From Deltaproteobacteria bacterium (GTDB lineage Bacteria > Desulfobacterota > Desulfobacteria > Desulfobacterales > Desulfobacteraceae), in contig JAADHV010000094.1 of the NCBI GenBank assembly GCA_013151635.1, forward strand, positions 1 through 32,655: 32,655 bases of DNA, in the 5' to 3' direction. This document shows positions 1-8,415 of this stretch, piece by piece. The notes below the pieces were generated by a model. The model was not told the origin of the DNA. It saw only the letters and a program-made list of their open reading frames with translations, and did not search any database. The position numbers were made by a program, and so were the translations under genes. Positions within the stretch are counted from its first letter, which is position 1. Every line of letters begins with the position of its first letter.

Positions 1-1674
1 AGACTTATTGAAAAAGGGATATCCTTAATCAGAACATTTGAGGCAGGAACAAGGACAGGCATGTTCACCATGCGATGGGGGGCAAACAGGATACAGGCCA
101 TGCTTTTGGAGACATCATTACAGCCGGAAGTCGTTTACATGATGATTACATCAAAAGACGGCAGGATCCTGGCGCACTCTGATCCATCCATGGTAGGACA
201 ATATTTAGATGACATGCCCCGGATGGAGAAAATAAATAAAGGCCCTTCCTTTGTGTATCACAGGGTGCTAGAGCAAAAAAACGGAACCCAGGTCTTTGAA
301 ATGTTCAAACGGTTTGAGCCGGTCCGGCCCGGTTTCATGCATAAATCCATGAGGATGCGCGGGATGCAGGAGAGAATGGGCCAACGCTTTTTTGACCGGA
401 TGGGTAAGAAAATGCCTAAAAAAGACTGGAGCCGGTCTTATATTCAAGGCCCCGGTGGTAAAATGCCTGGATTGGCGGAACATTATATTTTTGCCGGGCT
501 TTCCATGGTAAGGGAGAAGACAGCCCGGAAAAGGCTCTTAAGAGAGACTGTCTGGCGGGGTTTTTTCTTTTTTCTGTTTGGGTGTGTCGGAATGGTTGCC
601 TTGTTTGTTTTTCAGGCATACCGTTCGACCAAGGCATCCTTGAGCAGCGTAAAGGCGTTTTCCGATAATGTGATTCAGAACATGCCCTCGGGTCTTGTTA
701 CGATTAATTGTGACCATGAAGTCACCTCCATGAACAGTACGGCAAAAGATATCCTGGCAGGTGAACTTAAGAAACCATTCCCGAAGATGATTGATTTGAT
801 AGAGGAAATGGAAATATCCCCCGGGGTTCTCACCCGTGAGATCAATCTTGCAATTGATTGTGATCGCAAAGTCCTGCTGGATATCACGGCATCCCCTATT
901 AAAGACAGTGAAAATCAAATCATGGGATTTTTATTTCTTTTCCGGGATCTGACCCAGATTAAAGACCTTAAAAACCAGGTGGAGACAAATAAGCGGCTTG
1001 CAGCAATCGGAAAGCTTGCAGCAGGTGTTGCCCATGAGATCAGGAACCCCTTAAGCTCCATAAAAGGGTTTGCCACATATTTTGGGAAACGCTATGAAAA
1101 AAATGAGGCAGACAGGGAAACCGCCCGGATCATGGTAAGCGAAGTAGAACGTATCAACCGGTCCATAACCCAGTTGCTTGAATTTGCAAAGCCCATGTCA
1201 ATTGAAAAAATAAAGGTGGATATTAAAGAGTTGATTTCCCACTCTTTAAGGCTTGTTCACCGGGATCTGCTTCAAAAGAAGATTAAAACAAAGGTCAATA
1301 TTGATACCAAAAAACTAATCATCCAGACTGACCCTGACCGGATGAACCAGGTCCTTTTGAATCTATACATCAATGCCGTCCAGGCATTGGAGAAGGCCGG
1401 GACACTTACAATCCTTGTACAGGATACCTCCAGAAAAGGGGTTATTGAAATAAGGGTTAAGGATAATGGCATAGGTATTGATGAAGATTCTCTTGACATG
1501 ATATTTGATCCTTATTTTACCACGAGGTCCACAGGCACAGGTCTTGGTCTTTCCATCGTTCACAGGATAATTGAAAACCTTGAAGGTGATATCCGTGTGG
1601 AAAGCAAAAAAGGCTTTGGTACCTGTTTTATTATAAATTTGCCTGTATCGGATATGGACAAGGAAAAGATATGA
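1..1674 (+). CDS. Membrane sensor histidine kinase, ZraS-like (5'-truncated by window edge)
   Basis: The reading frame is open from base 1, so the true start lies left of the window and the ATG at 61 is internal. The visible part holds the end of an extracytoplasmic sensor region, a transmembrane helix (about 545-615, rich in Phe/Leu/Val), a PAS domain (about 660-960), a HisKA dimerisation helix with the phospho-acceptor in VAHEIRNPLSS (about 1030-1060) and a HATPase_c domain with N-box (NLYINAVQAL), G1 box (DNGIGI), F box (DPYFTT) and G2 box (GTGLGLS). The kinase would autophosphorylate on His and pass the phosphate to the sigma-54 regulator encoded next, whose ATG overlaps this stop by 4 bp. 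The signal is unknown; the Met/Arg-rich stretch at 300-420 is unusual and might bind metal, which is a guess. The family call is firm, the ligand is not. Confidence 0.93.
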   Translation, partial: RLIEKGISLIRTFEAGTRTGMFTMRWGANRIQAMLLETSLQPEVVYMMITSKDGRILAHSDPSMVGQYLDDMPRMEKINKGPSFVYHRVLEQKNGTQVFEMFKRFEPVRPGFMHKSMRMRGMQERMGQRFFDRMGKKMPKKDWSRSYIQGPGGKMPGLAEHYIFAGLSMVREKTARKRLLRETVWRGFFFFLFGCVGMVALFVFQAYRSTKASLSSVKAFSDNVIQNMPSGLVTINCDHEVTSMNSTAKDILAGELKKPFPKMIDLIEEMEISPGVLTREINLAIDCDRKVLLDITASPIKDSENQIMGFLFLFRDLTQIKDLKNQVETNKRLAAIGKLAAGVAHEIRNPLSSIKGFATYFGKRYEKNEADRETARIMVSEVERINRSITQLLEFAKPMSIEKIKVDIKELISHSLRLVHRDLLQKKIKTKVNIDTKKLIIQTDPDRMNQVLLNLYINAVQALEKAGTLTILVQDTSRKGVIEIRVKDNGIGIDEDSLDMIFDPYFTTRSTGTGLGLSIVHRIIENLEGDIRVESKKGFGTCFIINLPVSDMDKEKI

Positions 1675-3017
1675 AAAAAATACTTGTGGTTGACGATGAT
1701 GCAGCCCATGGAAGGATGTTAAAAACCTTGATGAGTGACTGGGGGCATGAGATCCACCTGGCAAATGACGGGACAATCGCCGTTGAAATGGTAAAAGCCC
1801 AGCCTTTTGACATGGTACTTATGGATATGAAAATGGTGAAAATGTCCGGTATGGAAGCATTGCAGATGATCAAATCATATAATCCTTCCCTGCCTGTGAT
1901 TATCATGACAGCTTATTCATCGGTCCAGACAGCAGTAAAAGCCTTGAAGATAGGTGCTTATGACTACCTGACCAAACCCCTGGATTTTGATAAGCTGAAA
2001 TTGACCATTGATCGCATTTTTGAAAGCATTTTTTTAAAAACTGAAAACCGGGATTTAAAGACCAGGTTAAAAGAGAAGTCTTTTTCCCATGATATCATAG
2101 GAGAAAGCCCTGCCATGCTGTCTTTGCTGGATACCATCCACATGGTGGCGCCGACAGATGCCAATGTCCTGGTTGCCGGGGAATCAGGAACCGGCAAGGA
2201 ACTTGTTTCCTCTGCCATTCATTTTAATTCTTCAAGAAAACATCAGCCATTTATAAGGGTTAATTGTGCAGCCATTACCGAAACCCTGCTTGAGTCCGAA
2301 CTTTTCGGCCATGAAAAAGGGTCGTTTACTGGTGCGGACAGGAAAAGAAAGGGAAGATTCTTACTTGCTCACAAAGGCAGCATTCTTCTGGATGAAATCG
2401 GTGAAATGAGCTTTGCCATGCAGGCGAAATTGTTGAGGGTGATCCAGGAAAAGGAAATTACGCCCGTGGGAAGCGATCAAAATATTAAAACAGATGTGAG
2501 GATTATTGCCGCAACAAATAAGAATTTAAAAAAAATGTCTCATAAGGGAAATTTTCGCCAGGATTTATATTACAGGCTGAATGTTGTGAACATTGAAATC
2601 CCGCCCCTGAGAGAAAGAACAGAAGATATTCCAAGTCTTGCACATCATTTCCTTAAAATGTTTTCAAAGAAAAACAGGAGGGATATCAAGGGCTTTTCGC
2701 CGGATGCAATGGATGCCATGATCCGGTATGAATGGGAAGGAAATGTAAGGGAATTGATGAATTGTGTGGAAAGAGGCGTGGTGCTTGCCAGATCTGATTA
2801 TATTGTTATGGAAGACCTTGCTTTTATAAAGGCTGAAACACTTGGCAATATGGATGCCGGAACCGGTTTCGGAAATATCAGGCTTTCGCAGGTAGAAGAA
2901 AAAGCCATTCTTGCCACCCTTGAATCGGCCGGGGGAAATAAGAGCGAAGCCGCCAGAAGACTTGGCATTACAAGGAAAACATTATTAAAAAAATTAAAAC
3001 AATACAAAGAAAGGTAA
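1671..3017 (+). CDS. Sigma-54-dependent response regulator (NtrC/ZraR type)
   Basis: This 448-residue protein has three domains in the standard order. The receiver (1-120) has the acidic pocket D8-D10, phospho-acceptor D52 in VLMDMKM and the K of LTKPL. The AAA+ domain (about 137-370) has Walker A GESGTGKE, a GSFTGA loop that contacts sigma-54 (the common form is GAFTGA), Walker B ILLDEIGEM and the arginine-finger segment LYYRLNV with PPLRERTEDI. A C-terminal Fis-type HTH (about 410-448) carries NKSEAARRLGITRKTLLKKL. The start codon overlaps the kinase stop (ATGA), so the two are translationally coupled. It should activate RpoN promoters after phosphorylation; no clear -24/-12 element is visible close by, so its targets are unknown. 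Full length and intact. Confidence 0.95.
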   Translation: MKKILVVDDDAAHGRMLKTLMSDWGHEIHLANDGTIAVEMVKAQPFDMVLMDMKMVKMSGMEALQMIKSYNPSLPVIIMTAYSSVQTAVKALKIGAYDYLTKPLDFDKLKLTIDRIFESIFLKTENRDLKTRLKEKSFSHDIIGESPAMLSLLDTIHMVAPTDANVLVAGESGTGKELVSSAIHFNSSRKHQPFIRVNCAAITETLLESELFGHEKGSFTGADRKRKGRFLLAHKGSILLDEIGEMSFAMQAKLLRVIQEKEITPVGSDQNIKTDVRIIAATNKNLKKMSHKGNFRQDLYYRLNVVNIEIPPLRERTEDIPSLAHHFLKMFSKKNRRDIKGFSPDAMDAMIRYEWEGNVRELMNCVERGVVLARSDYIVMEDLAFIKAETLGNMDAGTGFGNIRLSQVEEKAILATLESAGGNKSEAARRLGITRKTLLKKLKQYKER

Positions 3018-3040
3018 AACCGCTTAAAAATGATTGCTGA

Positions 3041-4183
3041 TTAAAAACGTTCAATGAGTTTATTGATCAGAAAGGTGCTTTCCCGCATGGCCTGTTCGCT
3101 GAACGAACCAAACCATTTGGCAATCCGGTTGAATTTTTCATTAAAGAGTTTTTTGTCATTTTTTTCCAGCATCTCAAGGTGGGCATTTAAAGAGGAAATA
3201 AAATCTTTTAAAAGCTGCCGCCGTTCTCTGGTTGCAAAAATAATTTCAGAATATAGTGAACTGTCCTGGGCAAACAGCCTTCCCACCATTCCCAGCTCAA
3301 GGCGGTAAATCGGGCTTGAAAATTCAAGGGTTCGGTCAAGGCGGGCATGTTTTTCATATAAAAATTGCCCGAAGCCAAAGGTCGCGAAATGGCGCAGGGC
3401 CTGGACAATTTCCATGATTTCATCATGTTCTTCCGCGCTTGATTCAACTATAACAGCACCCCACAAAGTGAGCTGCTCTAAAAGCCACCGGCTGTGGTCC
3501 CGGTCTCTGCCCGGTGTTACGACAATGATCTGTTTGTCAAGAGAGCCTGAAGTCGGGCCAAATATAGGATGAAGCCCCGTTACAGGGCCTGGATGGGATT
3601 TGAGCATTTTCGCCAAAGGCCCGGCCTTGATACTTGTCAGGTCGGCAAGGATGGTTGCCGGCTCAAGAAATGGTGCGATCTGTTCTATTGCATCATAAGT
3701 TTTATCAATGGGGACCGAGATAAGTGCAAGGTCAATATCCTTACAGAGTTGCCCGGCCGTTGTCCAATCCTTTCGTGTAAGGATCCGGACCTCATAGCCG
3801 GATTTTTGAAAGAGAGAAGCAAAAAAACGTCCCATCTGGCCGGCACCGCCGATGATCAGTATCCTGGCACCCGGCTTTACGGCCTTTTGCTCCATTTGCC
3901 CGGTCTGCTTGACCCGGGACTGCCTTAAGATTACCCGGTAAAGGTCTTCCATGAAATCAGGGTCAAGATTGGCCTTTCCGGCCTGCAGCCGAAGTTTTGA
4001 GATCAGGTCTTCTTCTCTTGCAGGGTGATACACCGGCACATGGTGTTCTTTTTTTAATTTAACCACTTTTTCAACCTGGGCCTGGCGTTGAGCCAGAAGG
4101 CAGAGTATTTGAGAATCAATATGATCAATTTTGATCCTTAAAGGAAGAACCTCTTTGTTAAATGTATGATCGTGATTTTCCAT
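3041..4183 (-). CDS. tyrA: Bifunctional chorismate mutase/prephenate dehydrogenase (T-protein)
   Basis: The 380-residue product matches the enterobacterial T-protein layout and length (about 373). An AroQ-type chorismate mutase helix bundle fills residues 1-95 (RIKIDHIDSQILCLLAQR, then the VYHPAREEDLISKLR segment). A Rossmann prephenate dehydrogenase follows, with nucleotide loop GGAGQMGRFF at about 113-122, VSVPI, GLHPIFGP and the dehydrogenase helix HDEIMEIVQALRHFATF. It converts chorismate to prephenate and then to 4-hydroxyphenylpyruvate with NAD+ for tyrosine synthesis in the cytoplasm. It is monocistronic, convergent with the response regulator and not beside other aro genes. The ribosome site before the ATG is weak (an A-rich AAAGAAA). 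The close resemblance to the gamma-proteobacterial fusion type suggests acquisition by transfer, which is inference. Confidence 0.93.
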   Translation of the reverse strand: MENHDHTFNKEVLPLRIKIDHIDSQILCLLAQRQAQVEKVVKLKKEHHVPVYHPAREEDLISKLRLQAGKANLDPDFMEDLYRVILRQSRVKQTGQMEQKAVKPGARILIIGGAGQMGRFFASLFQKSGYEVRILTRKDWTTAGQLCKDIDLALISVPIDKTYDAIEQIAPFLEPATILADLTSIKAGPLAKMLKSHPGPVTGLHPIFGPTSGSLDKQIIVVTPGRDRDHSRWLLEQLTLWGAVIVESSAEEHDEIMEIVQALRHFATFGFGQFLYEKHARLDRTLEFSSPIYRLELGMVGRLFAQDSSLYSEIIFATRERRQLLKDFISSLNAHLEMLEKNDKKLFNEKFNRIAKWFGSFSEQAMRESTFLINKLIERF

Positions 4184-4339
4184 ATTTTCTTTTTTTTAAA
4201 ACCGTTAAACCCAAGGCAGTATGAATTACCACTAACGCCTTACAATTTCAAGGGGTCTTGATAATTTTAAATCAAGGTATCTGCCTGATTATAATCTATA
4301 AATAAGATAAATAAACAAAAAAATAAATAGTGCAATGGC

Positions 4340-4368
4340 TTGTTAATTCACTTAAAATGGTTTATAGC
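4340..4368 (+). promoter_or_regulatory. Candidate sigma-70 promoter for the PilZ gene
   Basis: TTGTTA (4340-4345), a 17-nt spacer and TATAGC (4363-4368) lie 42 bp before the PilZ ATG in the AT-rich divergent spacer (4184-4410) shared with tyrA. The hexamers are only moderate matches, and AT-rich sequence yields such matches by chance. Confidence 0.35.
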
Positions 4369-4410
4369 AGATTCGTAGAGTAATGCGGATCAACGACTAT
4401 AACCCCCTCG

Positions 4411-4839
4411 ATGGATGCCGATATGAAAATGCTGGATGAAATTATCAAGAGAGTTCGCAATCTTACCCCTGATCAGCAAGAAGAAATTTTAGAAACTCTT
4501 AAAGCCTGGCAGACAGGGAAAGAAAGAGAATATCAACGTCTTAAAACAAGGACGGATGTTGATGTTGTGGTTGGTGACAGGATCATCCAGACCGACACAA
4601 ATGATATCAGTGCCAGCGGTATTTACATCAATACCTCTGGAAAATTTGAAACCAACAAGAGTGTACGGGTTGTTTTTTCCGTTCCGGGAATTGATAAACC
4701 CTTCAAGCTTCAGGGAATGATTGTCAGGGTGGAACAAAACGGGATGGCTATAAAATTTGAGAATATAACACCCTATTTTAAACAGATCCTTGATGATGTT
4801 ATCTGGGAAAACAAAAATACGGATAGCGATTTTTCCTGA
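4411..4839 (+). CDS. PilZ-domain protein (putative c-di-GMP receptor)
   Basis: A 142-residue protein. A charged helical N-terminus (1-45, LTPDQQEEILETLKAW) precedes a PilZ beta-barrel (about 45-135). The c-di-GMP signature is partly visible: an Arg/Lys-rich stretch (REYQRLKTRTD) stands where RxxxR is expected, followed by DISASGIYI, which fits the (D/N)xSxxG motif. PilZ proteins bind cyclic di-GMP and pass the signal to motility, adhesion or polysaccharide machinery by protein contact. The start is uncertain: the ATG at 4411 has no clear ribosome site, and an alternative ATG at 4423 would remove four residues. The next gene begins 72 bp downstream on the same strand but is functionally unrelated. 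Confidence 0.8.
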   Translation: MDADMKMLDEIIKRVRNLTPDQQEEILETLKAWQTGKEREYQRLKTRTDVDVVVGDRIIQTDTNDISASGIYINTSGKFETNKSVRVVFSVPGIDKPFKLQGMIVRVEQNGMAIKFENITPYFKQILDDVIWENKNTDSDFS

Positions 4840-4911
4840 AAAAAGATATTTTTCCCCTTCTTTATAAAAATTTTTCTTTTGTTGTTCAACAATGATAAGG
4901 ATACTTAAAAA

Positions 4912-5790
4912 GTGCATGCAGGGTTTCAATTTAATTTAAAGGTATTGGCAGGGTGTCTTTGTGTTTTTGCTTCTGCCTTCTTTTTTTACCTGGCCACGGT
5001 AATTATCAAGTGGGCCCGGATCAAAGGGTTGCATATTGATCCTGCATTTTTCGTGCTGGCAAGGTTTTTATTGGGATTTGTCAGTGTATTGATCCTGATG
5101 GCTCTTAAAAGGAAAAAAATAAAGGTAAAAAATAAGCAATACCTGATTGGAAGGACAATAGCCAATTGTATCGCAGTATACTGTTTTTTCAAAGGTGTTG
5201 ATTTAACGTCCGTTGCCCAGGCCAATATCTTAAATATGACGTATCCCCTGTTTATAGCCATTTTTTCGTGGGTTTTTTTAAAGGAACAGCGTGATGCCGT
5301 TGCAATCCTTATTGTAATTTTAGCTTTTGCAGGGGTCTGGCTGATCCTTGCCCCGGGAGCAATGAGCTATGATAAGAATTCTTTATGGGGTCTTGCATCA
5401 GGGATCAGTGCAGCCATCGCCATAATGTATCTTAACCTTTCAAGAAAGGTGCATGATACCGAGACCACTTTATTTTTCCTGTTCGGCCTTGGGTCTGTGC
5501 TAATTTTCATTGTTTTTTTTAATAAGGTTCATATGCCCCTTTACCCGGAATTGAAATATCTGATTTTTTGTTCATTAGCCTCTATTGCCGGCCAATACCT
5601 GATTACTGTGGGTTTTAAATATGTCACAGCTATCGAAGGTGGTATCATTTCCTCTACACGGATTCTTCTTGCAGCCGTGCTAGGCCCTGTTCTTGCTATA
5701 GACCCGGCCCTTTCGGCTTCAGGATGGGCCGGCGCATTCCTTATTTTTGCCGGTAATATCTATTTGACCATGAGAAAGGCCAAACAATAG
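4912..5790 (+). CDS. EamA/DMT-superfamily membrane transporter
   Basis: This 292-residue, very hydrophobic protein shows about ten predicted membrane helices arranged as two EamA repeats (about 12-145 and 158-288). The first repeat ends with the typical TSVAQANILNMTYPLF and FLKEQ segments; the second contains GQYLITVGFKYVTAIEGGIISS. The drug/metabolite transporter superfamily exports amino acids, nucleobases or other small metabolites across the inner membrane; the substrate cannot be read from sequence. The start is a GTG preceded by ATAAGGA at a suitable distance. It converges on the minus-strand hydrolase gene, and no terminator is visible in the 34-bp gap. Confidence 0.87.
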   Translation: MHAGFQFNLKVLAGCLCVFASAFFFYLATVIIKWARIKGLHIDPAFFVLARFLLGFVSVLILMALKRKKIKVKNKQYLIGRTIANCIAVYCFFKGVDLTSVAQANILNMTYPLFIAIFSWVFLKEQRDAVAILIVILAFAGVWLILAPGAMSYDKNSLWGLASGISAAIAIMYLNLSRKVHDTETTLFFLFGLGSVLIFIVFFNKVHMPLYPELKYLIFCSLASIAGQYLITVGFKYVTAIEGGIISSTRILLAAVLGPVLAIDPALSASGWAGAFLIFAGNIYLTMRKAKQ

Positions 5791-5824
5791 CAGGCAGGTA
5801 TGGCAATCCAGGTTAAAAGATAAT

Positions 5825-6733
5825 TCACGGGTTGATTGCAGCCTCTTTGGCTCTTTTTACAAGCAGCTTTGCACAATTTTTAATATTGTCCCTTGTATAA
5901 AGGGTAAATTCATCTTTATAGTTTTGTTCAAAGATGCTCATGGCAAGGGTTTGGTCGGAAAGTTTTGAGGTTTTGATTTTTTTTATGGTATCAAGCGTAA
6001 TGTCAAACGATTCTTGAATGGCAGATGCTGCCTTTTTACCGGCCATAGGGCCTTGGTGCGCAGGACAGATAATGGAAGGACAGCTTTTTTTTATAAATTC
6101 AAAGGTGGAAATATATGAATCTGCATGGGTGAAAAACAAAGGCAGATATCCCCTTCCGGGAAAGTGAAATCCAATGCTGTCAGAACAGAATAAAATACTC
6201 TTTTCGTTTACAGCCCCGATAAGGTTCCCCGGGGAATGACCGTCCACCTTTGTCAAATCCAGTGTGATCTTTCCAAGATCTATTGAATGCTTGCTATTGA
6301 TGACAATCGATCCTTCAAGGTCTGGAATGCTTTCCAGGGGTGGCCTGCCTGGTTGAATGTTTAAACCTGCCAGGCTTTTTGACATGAAATGATCCTCTTT
6401 AATCAACAGCGGTGCCGCTTTCGGGTGTTCAATGAATTCTTTTGCCCCTTTGGCAGCCATAATTCCGGCCTTTGGATATCTTTTTGCCAGGCCCGGCAGG
6501 CCTGTAATATGGTCGGAGTGGGGGTGGGATGGAATGATAAAATCAGGACTTATATCAAGATGTTCCATCTGGTTTATCACAGTATCAACAATGGCCGAGA
6601 TTCCTACTTCAAACAGTGCAGTTTGCCTGTCTCCAATAATTAGAAACAGGTTGAAAAAATAATTTCCCAGAATAAAAATATTTTCATCAATTTTAATGGG
6701 GAATTTATTTGCAGGTATAAAATGATTTTTCAT
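5825..6733 (-). CDS. Metallo-beta-lactamase-fold hydrolase
   Basis: A 302-residue protein with the metal-binding core of the MBL superfamily: SHPHSDH (about residues 89-95, equivalent to HxHxDH), a downstream His in VDGHSPGNLIG (about 165) and the Asp of LFCSDSIGF (about 184). A later His in ICPAHQGPMAG completes the usual dinuclear site. Members hydrolyse thioesters, lactones or phosphoesters or act as oxygen/nitric oxide reductases; no flavodoxin domain is present, so a hydrolase is favoured. The substrate is unknown. The ATG is preceded by AAGGGGG. The gene is monocistronic, with tail-to-tail EamA on one side and the spacer 6734-7053 upstream. Confidence 0.87.
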   Translation of the reverse strand: MKNHFIPANKFPIKIDENIFILGNYFFNLFLIIGDRQTALFEVGISAIVDTVINQMEHLDISPDFIIPSHPHSDHITGLPGLAKRYPKAGIMAAKGAKEFIEHPKAAPLLIKEDHFMSKSLAGLNIQPGRPPLESIPDLEGSIVINSKHSIDLGKITLDLTKVDGHSPGNLIGAVNEKSILFCSDSIGFHFPGRGYLPLFFTHADSYISTFEFIKKSCPSIICPAHQGPMAGKKAASAIQESFDITLDTIKKIKTSKLSDQTLAMSIFEQNYKDEFTLYTRDNIKNCAKLLVKRAKEAAINP

Positions 6734-7053
6734 TTTTCCCCCTTTTAAAGTTACTTAACTCATCAGGATACTTGATCGTATCCGATTTTAGCTGTTTTGC
6801 GAGTGTATACTTCTTCAACCTGAAAAGCAATATTGCGGTCTGCCTTATTTTAAACCGGTGAATTCAATGAGCCAGTTGACAATCGCACGTAAATGACGCA
6901 TCTATATGAGAGCTAGTTTAAATAGATGATCAAATGTTGAGGACATCTATGCTTTATTGATAAAAATCAACCAAATGGCAGAGGAATCGGCTTTGTTGAT
7001 ACATGCCTGAAAATTAATCTTTGATGGAGTAGATATCATTAAAAGGAGCTGGT
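6734..7053. other. 320-bp divergent intergenic spacer
   Basis: No ORF with coding character is seen here. It separates the divergent hydrolase and PilZ/zinc-ribbon genes and must hold both promoters. A TTGACA at 6876-6881 with a poor -10 (CATCTA, 17 nt on) is the only recognisable element on the plus strand. The ribosome site AAGGAGC just before 7054 decides the PilZ start. Confidence 0.5.
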
Positions 7054-7521
7054 ATGACACAGAAAGCCTTTTTAACAAAAAGCGGTAAGGCTAATTTTTC
7101 CTGCCCCGAGTGCGGGAAAACAAGGCAGATGGATGTTTCCCGGTTTACCAATGTTGAAAAAGAGGTGAAACTCAAATGTACCTGCACTTGCAGGCATGTC
7201 TTTTCTGTTGTTATTGAAAGGAGGATGCATATTCGAAAAAAGGTTGATCTGTCAGGAGCACTCCTTTTTGGAAATAAAAGGCATCCGGTCAAGGTTGTGG
7301 ATATTTCAAGGTTAGGACTTAAGCTAAGGACCAAGGGACTTCCGGATTTAAACCCCGGTGACAGGGTTGTAATTGAGTTTACTCTGGACGACGCCTGGAA
7401 TTCTCTCGTATCAAAAGAGGTTAATATAAAAAAAATCAATCAAAAAGATATAGGTGTCGAGTTTTCCTCCCGGGACCATTATGATAAATTAGGAACCTAT
7501 CTATTATTCCATTTCAGTTAG
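7054..7521 (+). CDS. PilZ-domain protein with N-terminal Cys-rich (zinc-ribbon-like) segment
   Basis: A 155-residue protein. Residues about 10-48 contain FSCPECGKTRQ and LKCTCTCRH, a paired-cysteine arrangement suggesting a small zinc ribbon. Residues about 55-150 form a PilZ domain with RRMHIRKKVD (the RxxxR region) and VDISRLGLKL ((D/N)xSxxG). It should sense cyclic di-GMP in the cytoplasm; the ribbon may provide a partner-binding surface, which is inference. The start is supported by AAGGAGC seven bases upstream. It faces the HDOD and PilB-like genes tail to tail, 13 bp apart, which gives a small neighbourhood of second-messenger and pilus-type functions. Confidence 0.82.
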   Translation: MTQKAFLTKSGKANFSCPECGKTRQMDVSRFTNVEKEVKLKCTCTCRHVFSVVIERRMHIRKKVDLSGALLFGNKRHPVKVVDISRLGLKLRTKGLPDLNPGDRVVIEFTLDDAWNSLVSKEVNIKKINQKDIGVEFSSRDHYDKLGTYLLFHFS

Positions 7522-7534
7522 GGTATGGTTTTTA

Positions 7535-8413
7535 TTACCCTTTTCTTACAGATTTCCCGATATTATAATGAGAGCTGACCCGTTTTACGGAATCTTCAAT
7601 CTGTAATTCAAGTTCTGCCAGTTTGATTTCCGAAAATCCAAAAAAATTTGCTTCGGCAGTGACCGAGTTTGCAGCGTCGTTCCTGGCTTCAATGGAAACT
7701 CCGATTTTGTTGCAGGTTTTATTCACAAGCCTCAGGATAATTAAAGGGACATTGGCGTTATCAAATTTTTTATCATGGTGTTTTTTTGTCACCTGACAAT
7801 ATTGATCCGGTAAATTCCATTTCTTTAACAAGTTATACCCCTGGCGGGTGTGCTGGCTATTTATAATTTCATTTATAACGGTCTTTGACGGCATGAAGGC
7901 CGCTTCTTTGGAAATTTTGATTTTTTCGATTACAGTGATTAAAAATAATTTTCCAATATCATGCATCAGCGAAGCAAAAAAGACTTCCTGGGTTGTTTCT
8001 TCAAACCCTGCCTCCCTTGCAACCCACTGGCTGACCAAGGCACAGACAAGGGCATGCTGCCATAAGATGTTTCGATAATTTCTAATAAAAGAATTTTTTG
8101 TGGTGTACAGCTTTTTCTGGCTCAGGATCATGACCATCCTTGTGATTTCATCCAGGCCCAGCCGGATAATTGATTCCCTTACGGTCATCACTTTTGACAA
8201 CCCCCTGAAAAAGGATGAATTGGCAAGTTTCAGGACCTGGCTGGACATAGCAGGGTCGGCAATGATCAGTTTTTCAATCCTGGAAAGCTTAACATCTTTT
8301 TTCTGTATTTCCTGCTGGATTCTAAGAGCAGTCTTATCAAAGGGGGGGAGTGTAATCTTATCGGATTCAACATACTCTTCAATGATTTCTATAAATGATT
8401 GATCTTTTTGCAA
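7535..8413 (-). CDS. HDOD-domain signalling protein (TTG start)
   Basis: A 292-residue protein with an HDOD domain over about residues 18-215: the segment PAMSSQVLKLANSSFF, then IRLGLDEITRMVMIL and FFASLMHDIGKLFLI. HDOD proteins are catalytically degenerate relatives of HD phosphohydrolases that act as scaffolds in motility, chemotaxis and second-messenger circuits. Here one HD pair (MHDIGK) remains, so residual activity cannot be excluded. Translation starts at TTG (8411-8413), directly after the PilB-like stop; the last codons of that gene (GGAGGA) serve as ribosome site, so the two are translationally coupled. There is no membrane segment and no extra catalytic domain. Confidence 0.88.
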   Translation of the reverse strand: MQKDQSFIEIIEEYVESDKITLPPFDKTALRIQQEIQKKDVKLSRIEKLIIADPAMSSQVLKLANSSFFRGLSKVMTVRESIIRLGLDEITRMVMILSQKKLYTTKNSFIRNYRNILWQHALVCALVSQWVAREAGFEETTQEVFFASLMHDIGKLFLITVIEKIKISKEAAFMPSKTVINEIINSQHTRQGYNLLKKWNLPDQYCQVTKKHHDKKFDNANVPLIILRLVNKTCNKIGVSIEARNDAANSVTAEANFFGFSEIKLAELELQIEDSVKRVSSHYNIGKSVRKG

Positions 8414-8415
8414 CT

